Assembly: GCA_005223375.1 (NCBI GenBank)
Contig: RXOD01006298.1
Coordinates: 1 to 10,745, forward strand
DNA: 10,745 nt
Source of the DNA: Amoebophrya sp. AT5.2
Lineage: Eukaryota > Sar > Dinophyceae > Syndiniales > Amoebophryaceae
Reading direction: 5' to 3'
In this document: positions 1 through 7,196 of the stretch, piece after piece
Layout of the letters: each line of letters opens with the position of its first letter
How positions within the stretch are numbered: the first letter of the stretch is position 1
Program-made: the position numbers and the translations under genes
Notes under the pieces: model-generated
Databases searched by the model: none
Told to the model about the DNA's origin: nothing
Seen by the model: the letters and a program-made list of their open reading frames with translations, nothing else

Positions 1-189
1 CCGCCGCTGGCGTCGTGACCGACGCTCCCGCACCTGGTACTCCTGCAGAAGGCGGATTTAGATTTTCCGCGTTCGCGTCTGGCATTTGGCCCTCCGTGGT
101 GTTGCTGCTTGCTGCGGGCCCGTGCGCCTGCTGCATCTCCTCTTGGCTCTGGCCTGGCGAGTCGATCGTGATTGGGTTGTTCACGGTGC
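1..189 (-). CDS. Probable next exon of the low-complexity gene, partial at the left edge
   Basis: After the acceptor TATCACAG at 190 the minus strand is open to the edge of the window: one split codon plus 62 codons, beginning TVNNPITIDSPGQSQEEMQQ. Composition (Pro, Ala, Ser, Gln, Asn) matches the C-terminal half of the protein encoded at 2526-297. Joining G|GC across the gap gives SGTG|TVNN in frame. This part would add at least 62 residues and continues outside the window. The overlapping plus-strand frame (15-257) looks like a shadow of it. Confidence 0.5.
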
Positions 190-296
190 CTGTGATATGT
201 GATGGGGAGGAAATTGCAGCAACTTTTAGAAAAAAGGGGGGAAGGAGAGTTTTTTAGCTGCAACAATTTTTCGTTCTTCCTATGGTCCAGTGATGC
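190..296 (-). other. Candidate GC-AG intron between 7-nt direct repeats, with internal hairpin
   Basis: The donor is GGAACAG|GCATCA and the acceptor ATATCACAG|GCACCG, 107 nt in all. The heptamer ACAGGCA occurs at both ends (minus strand 300-294 and 193-187), so the exact cut cannot be placed within it. The interior has an inverted repeat, TTGCAGC (plus 214-220) and GCTGCAA (plus 257-263), flanked by AAA/TTT, with pyrimidine runs between. The in-frame TAG at 282-280 lies inside. Unspliced, the gene simply ends here. Confidence 0.45.
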
Positions 297-2526
297 CTGT
301 TCCTGAGAACTGGATTGGACCGCTGTCCCCGCCCGGTGGTTGTTGCACCTCCATCATGTCTTCTTCCGCCACTTCCGACCCCATGTTTTGACTGTTGGGG
401 GAAGTGGGCGCGGGTTCCTGCCCTCCTCCGGCAGCTCCTCCTGCGGTCGGCGACGGCGGCGGCGAAAAAAGCGCCCCGAGGGTAGGTGGTGGCGCTGCTG
501 CGGCGGTAAGCTGCTTTGGGAGCACTGCTGCCATGGGTTCTGCGCCTTTGCCTCCTGCGGCTCCTCCACTCCCTTTCCCCTTGCCCTTCGTTGTAGGCGG
601 TGGCGGGGGCTGCTTGACGTTCAGTAGACTGTGAAGAGAGTGTTCTGCGCCCGGCAGTATCATCGCTCCTCCTTTTTGTCCAGTCTGTCCTTCCTTCCCA
701 GTGGCGGAGAGAAGCGCCGCGACGGACTCGGTGAGCGACATGTTGCTCGCTCCTTCCTGTTGTGTCGCACCTGCCTTTGCTTTGCCTTTCGCCTTCGGCG
801 TTCCGCTTTTCTGTCCCTTCGGCTTCGCCACTTTCGGGGCCTTCGCCGCCTTGAAGGCCTTCGTGGCCTTCGGGTTCTTTCCGGGGGTCTTACTTCGGGT
901 CGCGTCGGCACCTGGTGTTGCCATGTTCGCCGCTCCTGGCGGCGGCGGCCTTCTCCCGTCGCTCACGATGGCGCCTTGTTGTCCTCCTGCTGCGCTCGCG
1001 CCGGCAGCTTTGGCCGCACTCGCGTTCTGCTTCGGGACTACGGGGCCCGCTCCTGCCCCGGCCGCTGGACTCGGCGCCTTCGGCGTCGCCCCGTGCGGAT
1101 CGTGTTTCAACATCCTGGTCGAGAACGGAGTGATCTTTTGCTGGTCGTCGAAGGTAGGAAACTTCCACTTCTGCGTCGCTGCTTCTTTGAACAACGAGTC
1201 GCTCGTGAAAATTCCCTTCATGACCGTGAGGCGAAAGCACCGCGGGAACAACTCGAACACCGTGTCGTATCTTGCCGCGTTGAGGATGCTCTTCGCGTCC
1301 TCATGTGTGAGGCACGGCTTGCACAAAATGAACATGCACCGGACCGCGAAGTGGCACAGCTGTACGTGCTCCAACTTCTGGAACATCCTTTTTCCTGACA
1401 GTATGTAGTTAATCAGCGGAGGGCTCTTCATCTGCCCGCTGTTGGCTCCGTGCAGACCTAGAATGTTGTTCTTGGTCATAATCAGGTAGTTGTGCGTGAC
1501 CGGGTCTATGCACCGTAGGAAGTCCGCCATCATCGGGTTCTCTGACGCGGCGATCGATTCGCCGTCCTTGTGCATGTAGCGAAAGGAGATGTTCAGGAAA
1601 GCTGCGAGGCAGACTGCCGCTCGCTCGACGAAAAGCTGCTCGGTTGCGTCTTGCGTGTCTAGAGACAGGTTCCTCCCGTTGAGGGCCGTCAGTGCGATCA
1701 CGAACGCCTCGAAAAGAGGCTTCCCCGGCTCGATCAGCACGTCGCCCCAGTTGTCATCGAGGGTCTTGAGCTGTTGTTTCGCTTCGGCGAACCGCATGGT
1801 TACCTTCTCCTTCAGCTTCTTGTGCCAATCTGCCTCCATCTCGTTCACGACGAAATTCATCCTCTCTTTGAGCATGAACGTGCCCTTGGGCACCTCTTTC
1901 ACCAGCTGCTCGTAGGTGCGGTACTTGATGTTCGTCGCGGAGAGCGGCTGCAGAGGAGGCGGCTTCATTTGCGATTCCTGCGGCGCCGTGGCTTGTGTTA
2001 GTTGCGCGCTCGGTGACGGGCTCGCGGCCACGTTGGAGGAACTTGCCGTCGCGTCCACTTGGCTCGCCGCCGTCGGCGGTAGACTCGCGGCCGCATGCAT
2101 GGAGCTTGACGCCGCTGACGACGCAATCGCGCCCGCGGCTAGAGCCTGCTGATGGCTCGAGGACGAGGAAGAGCCCGCTGCCGCGGCTGAGACCTGTTGA
2201 TGGCTCGAGTATGAGGAAGAACTCGCCGCCGCGGCAAGATGTTGACTCTGCCCCGACATGATCAGCTGTTCGCCCGCCAACTGCTCCTCGATGGAAGACA
2301 TTTGATCTTGCCAGAGCTTGGCTTGCTCCGGTTCGTCGTTGATGTTTTCGCCTTCGTCCTCTATCCACGCCGCGTTTGCTCCGACACGCTCGTCGGGGTC
2401 CTCTTCTTCGAGGTTCAAGTTGACCTCACCACCTTCATTTTGCTGAAGCGCCATGGACGCATTGTTGTATCCTTGCTCGAGCTCGTCGGCATCGCCCGAC
2501 AATAGGTTTAGATCTTCGTCTCCCAT
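280..2526 (-). CDS. Unrecognised low-complexity protein with one globular core, 748-aa open frame
   Basis: I do not recognise this family. The ATG at 2526 opens 748 codons without a break. Residues 1-90 are acidic (Asp/Glu/Asn). Residues 91-190 are Ala/Ser/Gln-rich and hold two copies of a 16-residue unit. Residues 197-475 look like a folded, mostly helical domain with Cys, Phe, Trp and His; examples are KYRTYEQLVKEVPKGTF (201-217) and HFAVRCMFILCKPCLTHED (392-410). Residues 476-600 are Pro/Ala/Gly-rich, with a Lys/Ala/Pro stretch at 545-586 (KATKAFKAAKAPKVAKPKG inside it) that resembles linker-histone tails. The C-terminus is poly-Pro/Gly. A basic tail next to an acidic head could suit a nuclear or nucleic-acid role, but that is only composition. 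The TAG at 282-280 may not be the true end: a GC-AG intron starting at 296 would carry the frame on. Long open frames on the opposite strand here are GC-rich shadows. Confidence 0.75.
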   Translation of the reverse strand: MGDEDLNLLSGDADELEQGYNNASMALQQNEGGEVNLNLEEEDPDERVGANAAWIEDEGENINDEPEQAKLWQDQMSSIEEQLAGEQLIMSGQSQHLAAAASSSSYSSHQQVSAAAAGSSSSSSHQQALAAGAIASSAASSSMHAAASLPPTAASQVDATASSSNVAASPSPSAQLTQATAPQESQMKPPPLQPLSATNIKYRTYEQLVKEVPKGTFMLKERMNFVVNEMEADWHKKLKEKVTMRFAEAKQQLKTLDDNWGDVLIEPGKPLFEAFVIALTALNGRNLSLDTQDATEQLFVERAAVCLAAFLNISFRYMHKDGESIAASENPMMADFLRCIDPVTHNYLIMTKNNILGLHGANSGQMKSPPLINYILSGKRMFQKLEHVQLCHFAVRCMFILCKPCLTHEDAKSILNAARYDTVFELFPRCFRLTVMKGIFTSDSLFKEAATQKWKFPTFDDQQKITPFSTRMLKHDPHGATPKAPSPAAGAGAGPVVPKQNASAAKAAGASAAGGQQGAIVSDGRRPPPPGAANMATPGADATRSKTPGKNPKATKAFKAAKAPKVAKPKGQKSGTPKAKGKAKAGATQQEGASNMSLTESVAALLSATGKEGQTGQKGGAMILPGAEHSLHSLLNVKQPPPPPTTKGKGKGSGGAAGGKGAEPMAAVLPKQLTAAAAPPPTLGALFSPPPSPTAGGAAGGGQEPAPTSPNSQNMGSEVAEEDMMEVQQPPGGDSGPIQFSGTGITGP
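2140..2235 (-). repeat. Two-copy 48-nt in-frame tandem repeat
   Basis: Two adjacent copies encode AAAASSSSYSSHQQVS (residues 98-113) and AAAAGSSSSSSHQQAL (114-129). The DNA copies share the GGCTCGAG / GAGGAAGA blocks, so this is a duplication of DNA, not just similar composition. Confidence 0.8.
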
Positions 2527-3050
2527 CTCTCCGAGGAGGACTCGCAGAGAGGGCGACTAGACGGAAGCTTTTTCTTCTAGACTCGGAGGGTGGTTATACT
2601 TGTTGTGGCACGACAGGTGAAGCAGGGCAATGATTATTAACATGGTATTCACACGCGCTTCTTCTTCTGCTCGAGATACACGCCCCTCTCCTAGGCTCCG
2701 GGCGTGCCGAGCTGCCTTTAGTCGGTATTTAGGAAGGTCTTTCATTTTTCTAAAGAGCTGAGGTGGTCTGTGCATGCATTCGTACGGACACATGGGTTCC
2801 TTTTTTCTTTGTTGACGCGACGAAAACACTTTGCTGCTGACGCGTGAACGGAAGAGCACTTACAACACGGCATGGGGGTGAGATGACACCTCTGCACACA
2901 GAGAACATCGGCTTTGTCGCGCTGCGACCATACGCGGAAAGATAACTCCTCTCTTTTCTATTTGATGTGGCACTCTTTCTCCAACATCATCCTTTTCTTC
3001 GATAAAAGCAAAGCATCTGTTCTTCTCCCACTGGGGGGCTGAGACTTTAA
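2527..3050. other. Spacer between the coiled-coil gene and the low-complexity gene
   Basis: This 524-nt stretch would hold the 3' end of one gene and the 5' leader of the next. Two short minus-strand frames (3054-2860 and 2859-2557) lack protein-like composition, and I do not call them genes. Confidence 0.5.
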
Positions 3051-4401
3051 TCATCGACCACGACCCTCCAGGGCCGCGTCGTCACGACTCTTCGCCATTC
3101 CAATGCGCGCTGCGTGTTCGACCCCGTGACCCAGGTGCTCGAACTCGGACAAAATGCCCCTGAGAATGTTCCCCTTGTCGAGTTCCTCGTTTATCCCCAT
3201 GATGGGGTGATGGTGTTGCTTCGGCACCTCCAAGACGTTGGTGATGCGTTTGAGGAGGACATTGCTTTCTTCCGTCTGCAGCCTCATGCGACCTTCCAAG
3301 TGACTTTCCGCGCGCGGCTCGCTGATGATCCGCTTCAGTAGGGCGTTGTTCTCCTCCACCCGCGAGTACATGATGCGCTTCTTCATTTCGTCGTGCTCTT
3401 CCAAGGCGTCCGACGGGGGGGCTTGCTCGTCGGAGGGGACCTGATGAATTTGCGCCAGCGGTGTGAGCAATCGCGAAGTTAAGAGACTTTGGCGGTAAAA
3501 AACGAGGCCGCGCTGCTTCTGTTGGAGCACAACTCCGCAGAGGCGACACTTTGCCAAGGCATAGCGACCCGAGCCGTTGAGCCGGGCAGTGGCTGAGACA
3601 TCCAGCACGGCCGCCCGACCGACCCGGACTTCTGCAGCGGCTCGCCCCACCTGGGGAACCCCTAACCACGGACGTCTCCGAAGATGGTGAGGGATCGCAC
3701 CGCTCGCGCCTCGATTGAAAGCAAGGCAACCTCCTAACGGTGGGTTTTTAGAAAAAGACTGCGAAATCGATAATGCGGGAACATAAGTAGCGAAGGCGAA
3801 GTAAGAAGGAGATGATGACGTGGCCTATGGGTAAGCAGGGTCGAGGAGGTAGTACCTCCCAGTCCTTCCATGCTGGATCGGACTTCGTACCCCGAATGGT
3901 CGAGTCGTCCCATTCCTCCTCGATTTCCTGCACCAGCTTCGCTTCCGCTAGCGCGTCCGCCAGCTTCGACTTACGTTCGTTCGTGAGGTTTTCCAGCTCC
4001 TCTTCCGAGGGGCCCGTGCCCAGATCATCGCAGAACCCCGGGTGCGCGAACTGGTGGACCGCTGCATACACCTGTTGCCGCATCAGTTTCGGATTCGGCT
4101 ACAAACGTGAAGATTCCGCGCAACGTGATTTTCATGTGTCGAGGAGGAAATAGATCTTGCATCGGTAATAAAGAACTACCTCGAGCATGGTTTCTTTGGC
4201 GTCGTCGCTGCGCCCTCGGTGGGCCTCTCCGCGAGCCTTCTCGGCCGTATCGGTGATGAAGAGCGACAGTTGTTTTTGCGACATGCACATGATGTTCTTG
4301 CCCCCTTTGGCTAGCAGCCGCGGGTGACCCTCGGTCATAAGCTTGATTTTGTAGTACAGGCCTGCTCGCAGCAGGTCTGCGCTGTCTGTGCGCATGCCCA
4401 T
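3051..4401 (-). CDS. Unrecognised protein with C-terminal coiled-coil repeats, three exons, about 355 aa
   Basis: Exons are 4401-4180, 4098-3856 and 3650-3051, all joined in phase 0, with TGA at 3053-3051. Intron 1 (4179-4099, 81 nt) is CTCGAG|GTAGTTC to TTTGTAG|CCGAAT. Intron 2 (3855-3651, 205 nt) is TGGGAG|GTACTACC to TTCCCCAG|GTGGGG. Residues 1-74 are LLRAGLYYKIKL... and residues 75-155 are a charged helical part with EEELENLTNERKSKLADALA. Residues near 190-200 have a lone CRLC pair. The C-terminal part carries EENNALLKRI, EESNVLLKRI and KGNILRGIL at 28- to 31-residue spacing, which suits a heptad coiled coil. No family or function is recognised. Start choice: the ATG at 4401 precedes a clearly coding stretch, but the frame stays open for at least about 18 codons upstream, so an earlier start or an upstream exon is possible. 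Exons 1-2 are firmer than their link to exon 3. Confidence 0.6.
3651..3855 (-). other. Intron 2 of the coiled-coil gene (205 nt, GT-AG)
   Basis: The donor is TGGGAG|GTACTACC and the acceptor GGTTCCCCAG|GTGGGG. Other AG sites (for example CCGTTAG near 3740) lead to an early stop or the wrong phase, so this acceptor was chosen because it is the one that keeps frame with the coiled-coil exon. Confidence 0.5.
4099..4179 (-). other. Intron 1 of the coiled-coil gene (81 nt, GT-AG)
   Basis: The donor CTCGAG|GTAGTTC and acceptor TTCACGTTTGTAG|CCG are both phase 0. Splicing joins MLE to PNPKLMRQQVY. Without it the frame stops at 4132. Confidence 0.65.
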
Positions 4402-4747
4402 GTCGGTGCGGCGGGAGAGACGCGGCGAAGCTTGATTCTTTTTCCACCTATGGCACGGCTATCTTAGCTACGGGTGGCTGAGAAACAAGTTTCCTTTTGG
4501 AAAGAGGCGGACGCTGTCTCAAAAAGTGTCTTTCGCTAAAATGATGTCAGGGTGCCGTCCCATACGAAACGGGAAGGGCTCCGGCACGTTGCCAGGATTC
4601 ACGTTCTTTCGTTCTTCTTCTGTGAAAAGGAGAAAATGTGACGCTGATGGATCATGCAGCTGACTTTCTTTTCGATCTTCGCTGCCTTACGGCCTTTTAG
4701 ATTTTTCGAGCAACGGCGAGGACACCAACACAACTCATCTGATCGGC

Positions 4748-4799
4748 GTTCTGGCGATCTATCGCGCCGCAGTCTGTTCTGGCGATCTATCGCGCCGCA
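4748..4799 (+). repeat. 24-nt direct repeat, two copies, each with an inner inverted repeat
   Basis: GTTCTGGCGATCTATCGCGC followed by CGCA is repeated exactly at 4748-4771 and 4776-4799, separated by GTCT (period 28). Each copy contains GCGAT-CT-ATCGC, able to form a small hairpin. Confidence 0.9.
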
Positions 4800-5042
4800 T
4801 TACTTCCGTTTTCCATGGTGAGAGCTCATCTTCCGCTTCGTCGCTGTCGTCAATGTTACCACTGTATTTTCTACGTCGCCATCTTCGACGCTCTGACTTT
4901 TTCGGGGAGAACACGCACTTCGACGCGCCATGTTTTGCAACTTCTACCCGGCGTAGGCTGATACGCCTGAGTGAAAAGAGCGTCTGCTCTTGTGGAGGGT
5001 GGCCCTTGGGGGGCCGTCGCATGTCGAGCATGTGACCTCCTG

Positions 5043-5088
5043 TGGCAACTGTTGGTGATTTTGGCAACTCGAGGTAATTGTGGCAACT
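5043..5088 (+). repeat. TGGCAACT repeat with exact 19-nt period, three copies
   Basis: TGGCAACT starts at 5043, 5062 and 5081. The first two units share the longer pattern TGGCAACTnnnGGTnATTn, and the third diverges after the octamer. The spacing is about two helical turns. Confidence 0.8.
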
Positions 5089-5684
5089 TCCCCACCTTCC
5101 GAAGAAGGGACGGGGACGGTACACCGCACACGGGGTGCGGCGTGCCTTCCAGTTCGGTGTCGCCGAGGCGAGCGCCGGACCGGTACGAGGCCTGAAAGCA
5201 GGGAGCTTCCGAGCCAAGGAGGGCTCGCTGAGACAGCGATTTATCATACAAGGGTTAACCTCTCTACCAATCTGTGCAAGCAAGTGGCTCTAGCTGCATG
5301 GACACACCCACACAGCCTGAGCACACCTGACCGTCGTCCCAGCCTCAGGCAAACCTAAGCATCTATGTCCGTCACGAAGAACCACCAGAAGGTAGTACTC
5401 AGCTCCAGTCATAGTCGCAAAGGTACGGTCACAGAAAAGTAACACCACGATACTACCGAGGTAGCATCGGGTGGCGCCTGTTCTGTAAGATCTCAGAAAC
5501 AAACGCAGCGGAAATCCCAAGCCCGTTACAACTGCGCAGACACGTAATTGGACGATAACGCAGGTATTTGTCGCGGCAGGCATTGATGCGTCTTCAACTT
5601 GCGATATTTATCCTAAGAGATACGGGCCATCCGTCACGGGCGGTCCGGGCGCGGGCCCGCACAAAGATAAAATTTAACAACTTA

Positions 5685-5984
5685 TTAAGTACCTCTTCTC
5701 TCCAGCTCATCGAAGCGCTGCCACATTCTGGGCCACTTCCAGTTTCCGCCGTCGCCGACCACGGCGCGGATTTTTTCGTAGGGAAACACATAGTTGGTCT
5801 TTTCATCGCTGATTCCGTCCACAGTGTTCACCTGGACGGAAGCCAGATCCTTCGTCCACAGCTGGTCCCAAATGTCAAGCAGGCCCTCGCCTTGGATCTC
5901 GGGCGGCTGGGCGGCCAATAGCTTCTTCAGCCCCTCCGTAGTCGCGGCGGTTAGCTGCTTCAGCTCACCGTCGGAATAGGACAT
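5685..5984 (-). CDS. Small ORF of 99 aa, possibly a first exon, unrecognised
   Basis: The ATG at 5984 (context CGCAATGTCC) begins MSYSDGELKQLTAATTEGLK. The frame is Trp-rich and charged (DIWDQLWTKDLASVQV, NWKWPRMWQRFDELERRG) and protein-like throughout, unlike the antisense frames. The stop at 5685 overlaps a donor-like AGAAGAG|GTACTTAA, which matches the GTACT donors of confirmed introns in this window. The ORF may therefore be the first exon of a longer gene. I could not identify a following exon between 5680 and 5290. No signal peptide or membrane segment is seen, and no family is recognised. Confidence 0.5.
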   Translation of the reverse strand: MSYSDGELKQLTAATTEGLKKLLAAQPPEIQGEGLLDIWDQLWTKDLASVQVNTVDGISDEKTNYVFPYEKIRAVVGDGGNWKWPRMWQRFDELERRGT

Positions 5985-7196
5985 TGCGATTGATTTTGAT
6001 GGTGCCGTGGTGCAGCCCGATGATTTGTCAAATGTAGCTATAATCTATGTTCGAAATATAGAAGCAGGTGAGAATGTTGGGATATTGAAATCGCTATCCG
6101 ATATATCAATCAGTTTGCATAGGAGGTTGATGCACAACGTCTTCGATCACAACAATATATCAACCTGAAATGGAAAACTCGCTTTTAATATCACATGCGG
6201 TCGGCAGGGACCAAAAAGCAAAAAACCTGATGTGAGACGGGGCCGTGCATCAATAGGATGATTCATTCATCCGATGCGAAGAATGAGCGTGATTAGAAAC
6301 CAGAAGGATGACAGGAGAAAGTGTAAGTGTGACCGTTGACGTTGTGTAACTAAAGCATAAGTAACTACGAGGAGCACGACGCACAACAGACGAGTAACCG
6401 ACACGGCAAGTTGAAGTCGTAGTAGTGTCGATAGCGTTTGTTTGCTACAGAGAGGCACACAGACTGACGGAAAAATTATGGCTTTTTTGGAGCACCGATG
6501 TTTGTGAGTGTCACCGACTGGGAGTTTGATGAGATGACATGCCAGAACGTACACGTAGGCTTTCGACCTACGAGACCCACTGATCATGAACATATGGCGA
6601 GAAATCGACCGTGAGCGTCTTCCTATCCATCGTTACGAAGTCCGAGCCCCAGCGTGCTTGACTTTTTTGCATTCGGTTTGGGACCACTAGCACAAGTGCT
6701 GACCGCTCGTACCGATTCGCTTTTCTTTCGGGACATTTCGTCTGGTGCTGGTTCTGGGTGTGAAAAACAGTGGGTGCAAAAAGTAGGTTGTCTCTATCCT
6801 AACTTAACTCACTGGAATCCCTTTCTGTCGGTACTTTGATGGATGCCGCATGAGTACCACGCTCACGACCACATCAACACTTCATTTTTGCGTCATACTT
6901 GTTTACTATGCAGCATTGATTTTGATTTATTCAGCTTCAGCGTGCTACTGTTGGCTAGCTCTACTGGTGCCTCGTCAATGTACGCGAGCCAATTCCTGAC
7001 ATAGAGATAGACATCTTCTCTTTTCCGTTTTTTTTCTACACTATATTTGTTAGCTTTTTTCCGCATCAGGTGCCAATGGCAACGGACGAAAAGTAGAAGC
7101 ACTCGGGAACATAAAAGGACCACTGTGTTCAGCTGATCCTCTTCCTCCCCTGCTGGTGGTACTACTTCAAAACTTACTGCCCCTCTTCTCGGTCCC
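5985..7196. other. Long AT-richer stretch with no supported gene
   Basis: Short frames here overlap each other on both strands and show no protein-like pattern. An AATAAA-like hexamer on the minus strand (6931-6926) lies about 270 nt past the rhodopsin stop and might be a 3' processing signal. A minor GGATGA-TTCAT-TCATCC hairpin is at 6256-6272. Otherwise nothing is seen. Confidence 0.55.

Larger units (their letters stand above)
4402..5684. other. Mostly non-coding region with one doubtful overlapping ORF set
   Basis: Several frames overlap at 4759-5283 (174 codons on the minus strand, also open in another minus frame and on the plus strand). This is what GC-rich non-coding DNA often shows. 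The 174-codon frame ends in an Arg-rich then acidic stretch (RRRWRRRKYSGNIDDSDEAE) and cannot be fully excluded as coding. The two repeat arrays listed separately lie inside. 5284-5684 shows nothing further. Confidence 0.45.

Noticed and set aside
631..1408. Long plus-strand open frames (255 and 235 codons) opposite the low-complexity gene
   Set aside because: They overlap each other and the 748-codon minus frame. Composition (Arg/Ser/Leu or Ala/Phe runs) is what the complement of Ala/Gly/Lys/Pro-rich coding DNA gives.
1754..2368. 204-codon minus-strand frame inside the low-complexity gene
   Set aside because: Arg/Gly-rich out-of-frame shadow of the same exon, with no independent start context or pattern.
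3082..3729. 215-codon minus frame overlapping exon 3 of the coiled-coil gene
   Set aside because: Arg/Ser/Gly-rich. The competing frame (3650-3051) has the regular EExNxLLKRI repeat and joins upstream exons in phase.
4759..5283. 174-codon minus ORF
   Set aside because: Two or three frames are open over the same GC-rich stretch, with no recognisable motif or splice link. Mentioned only as a doubtful region.
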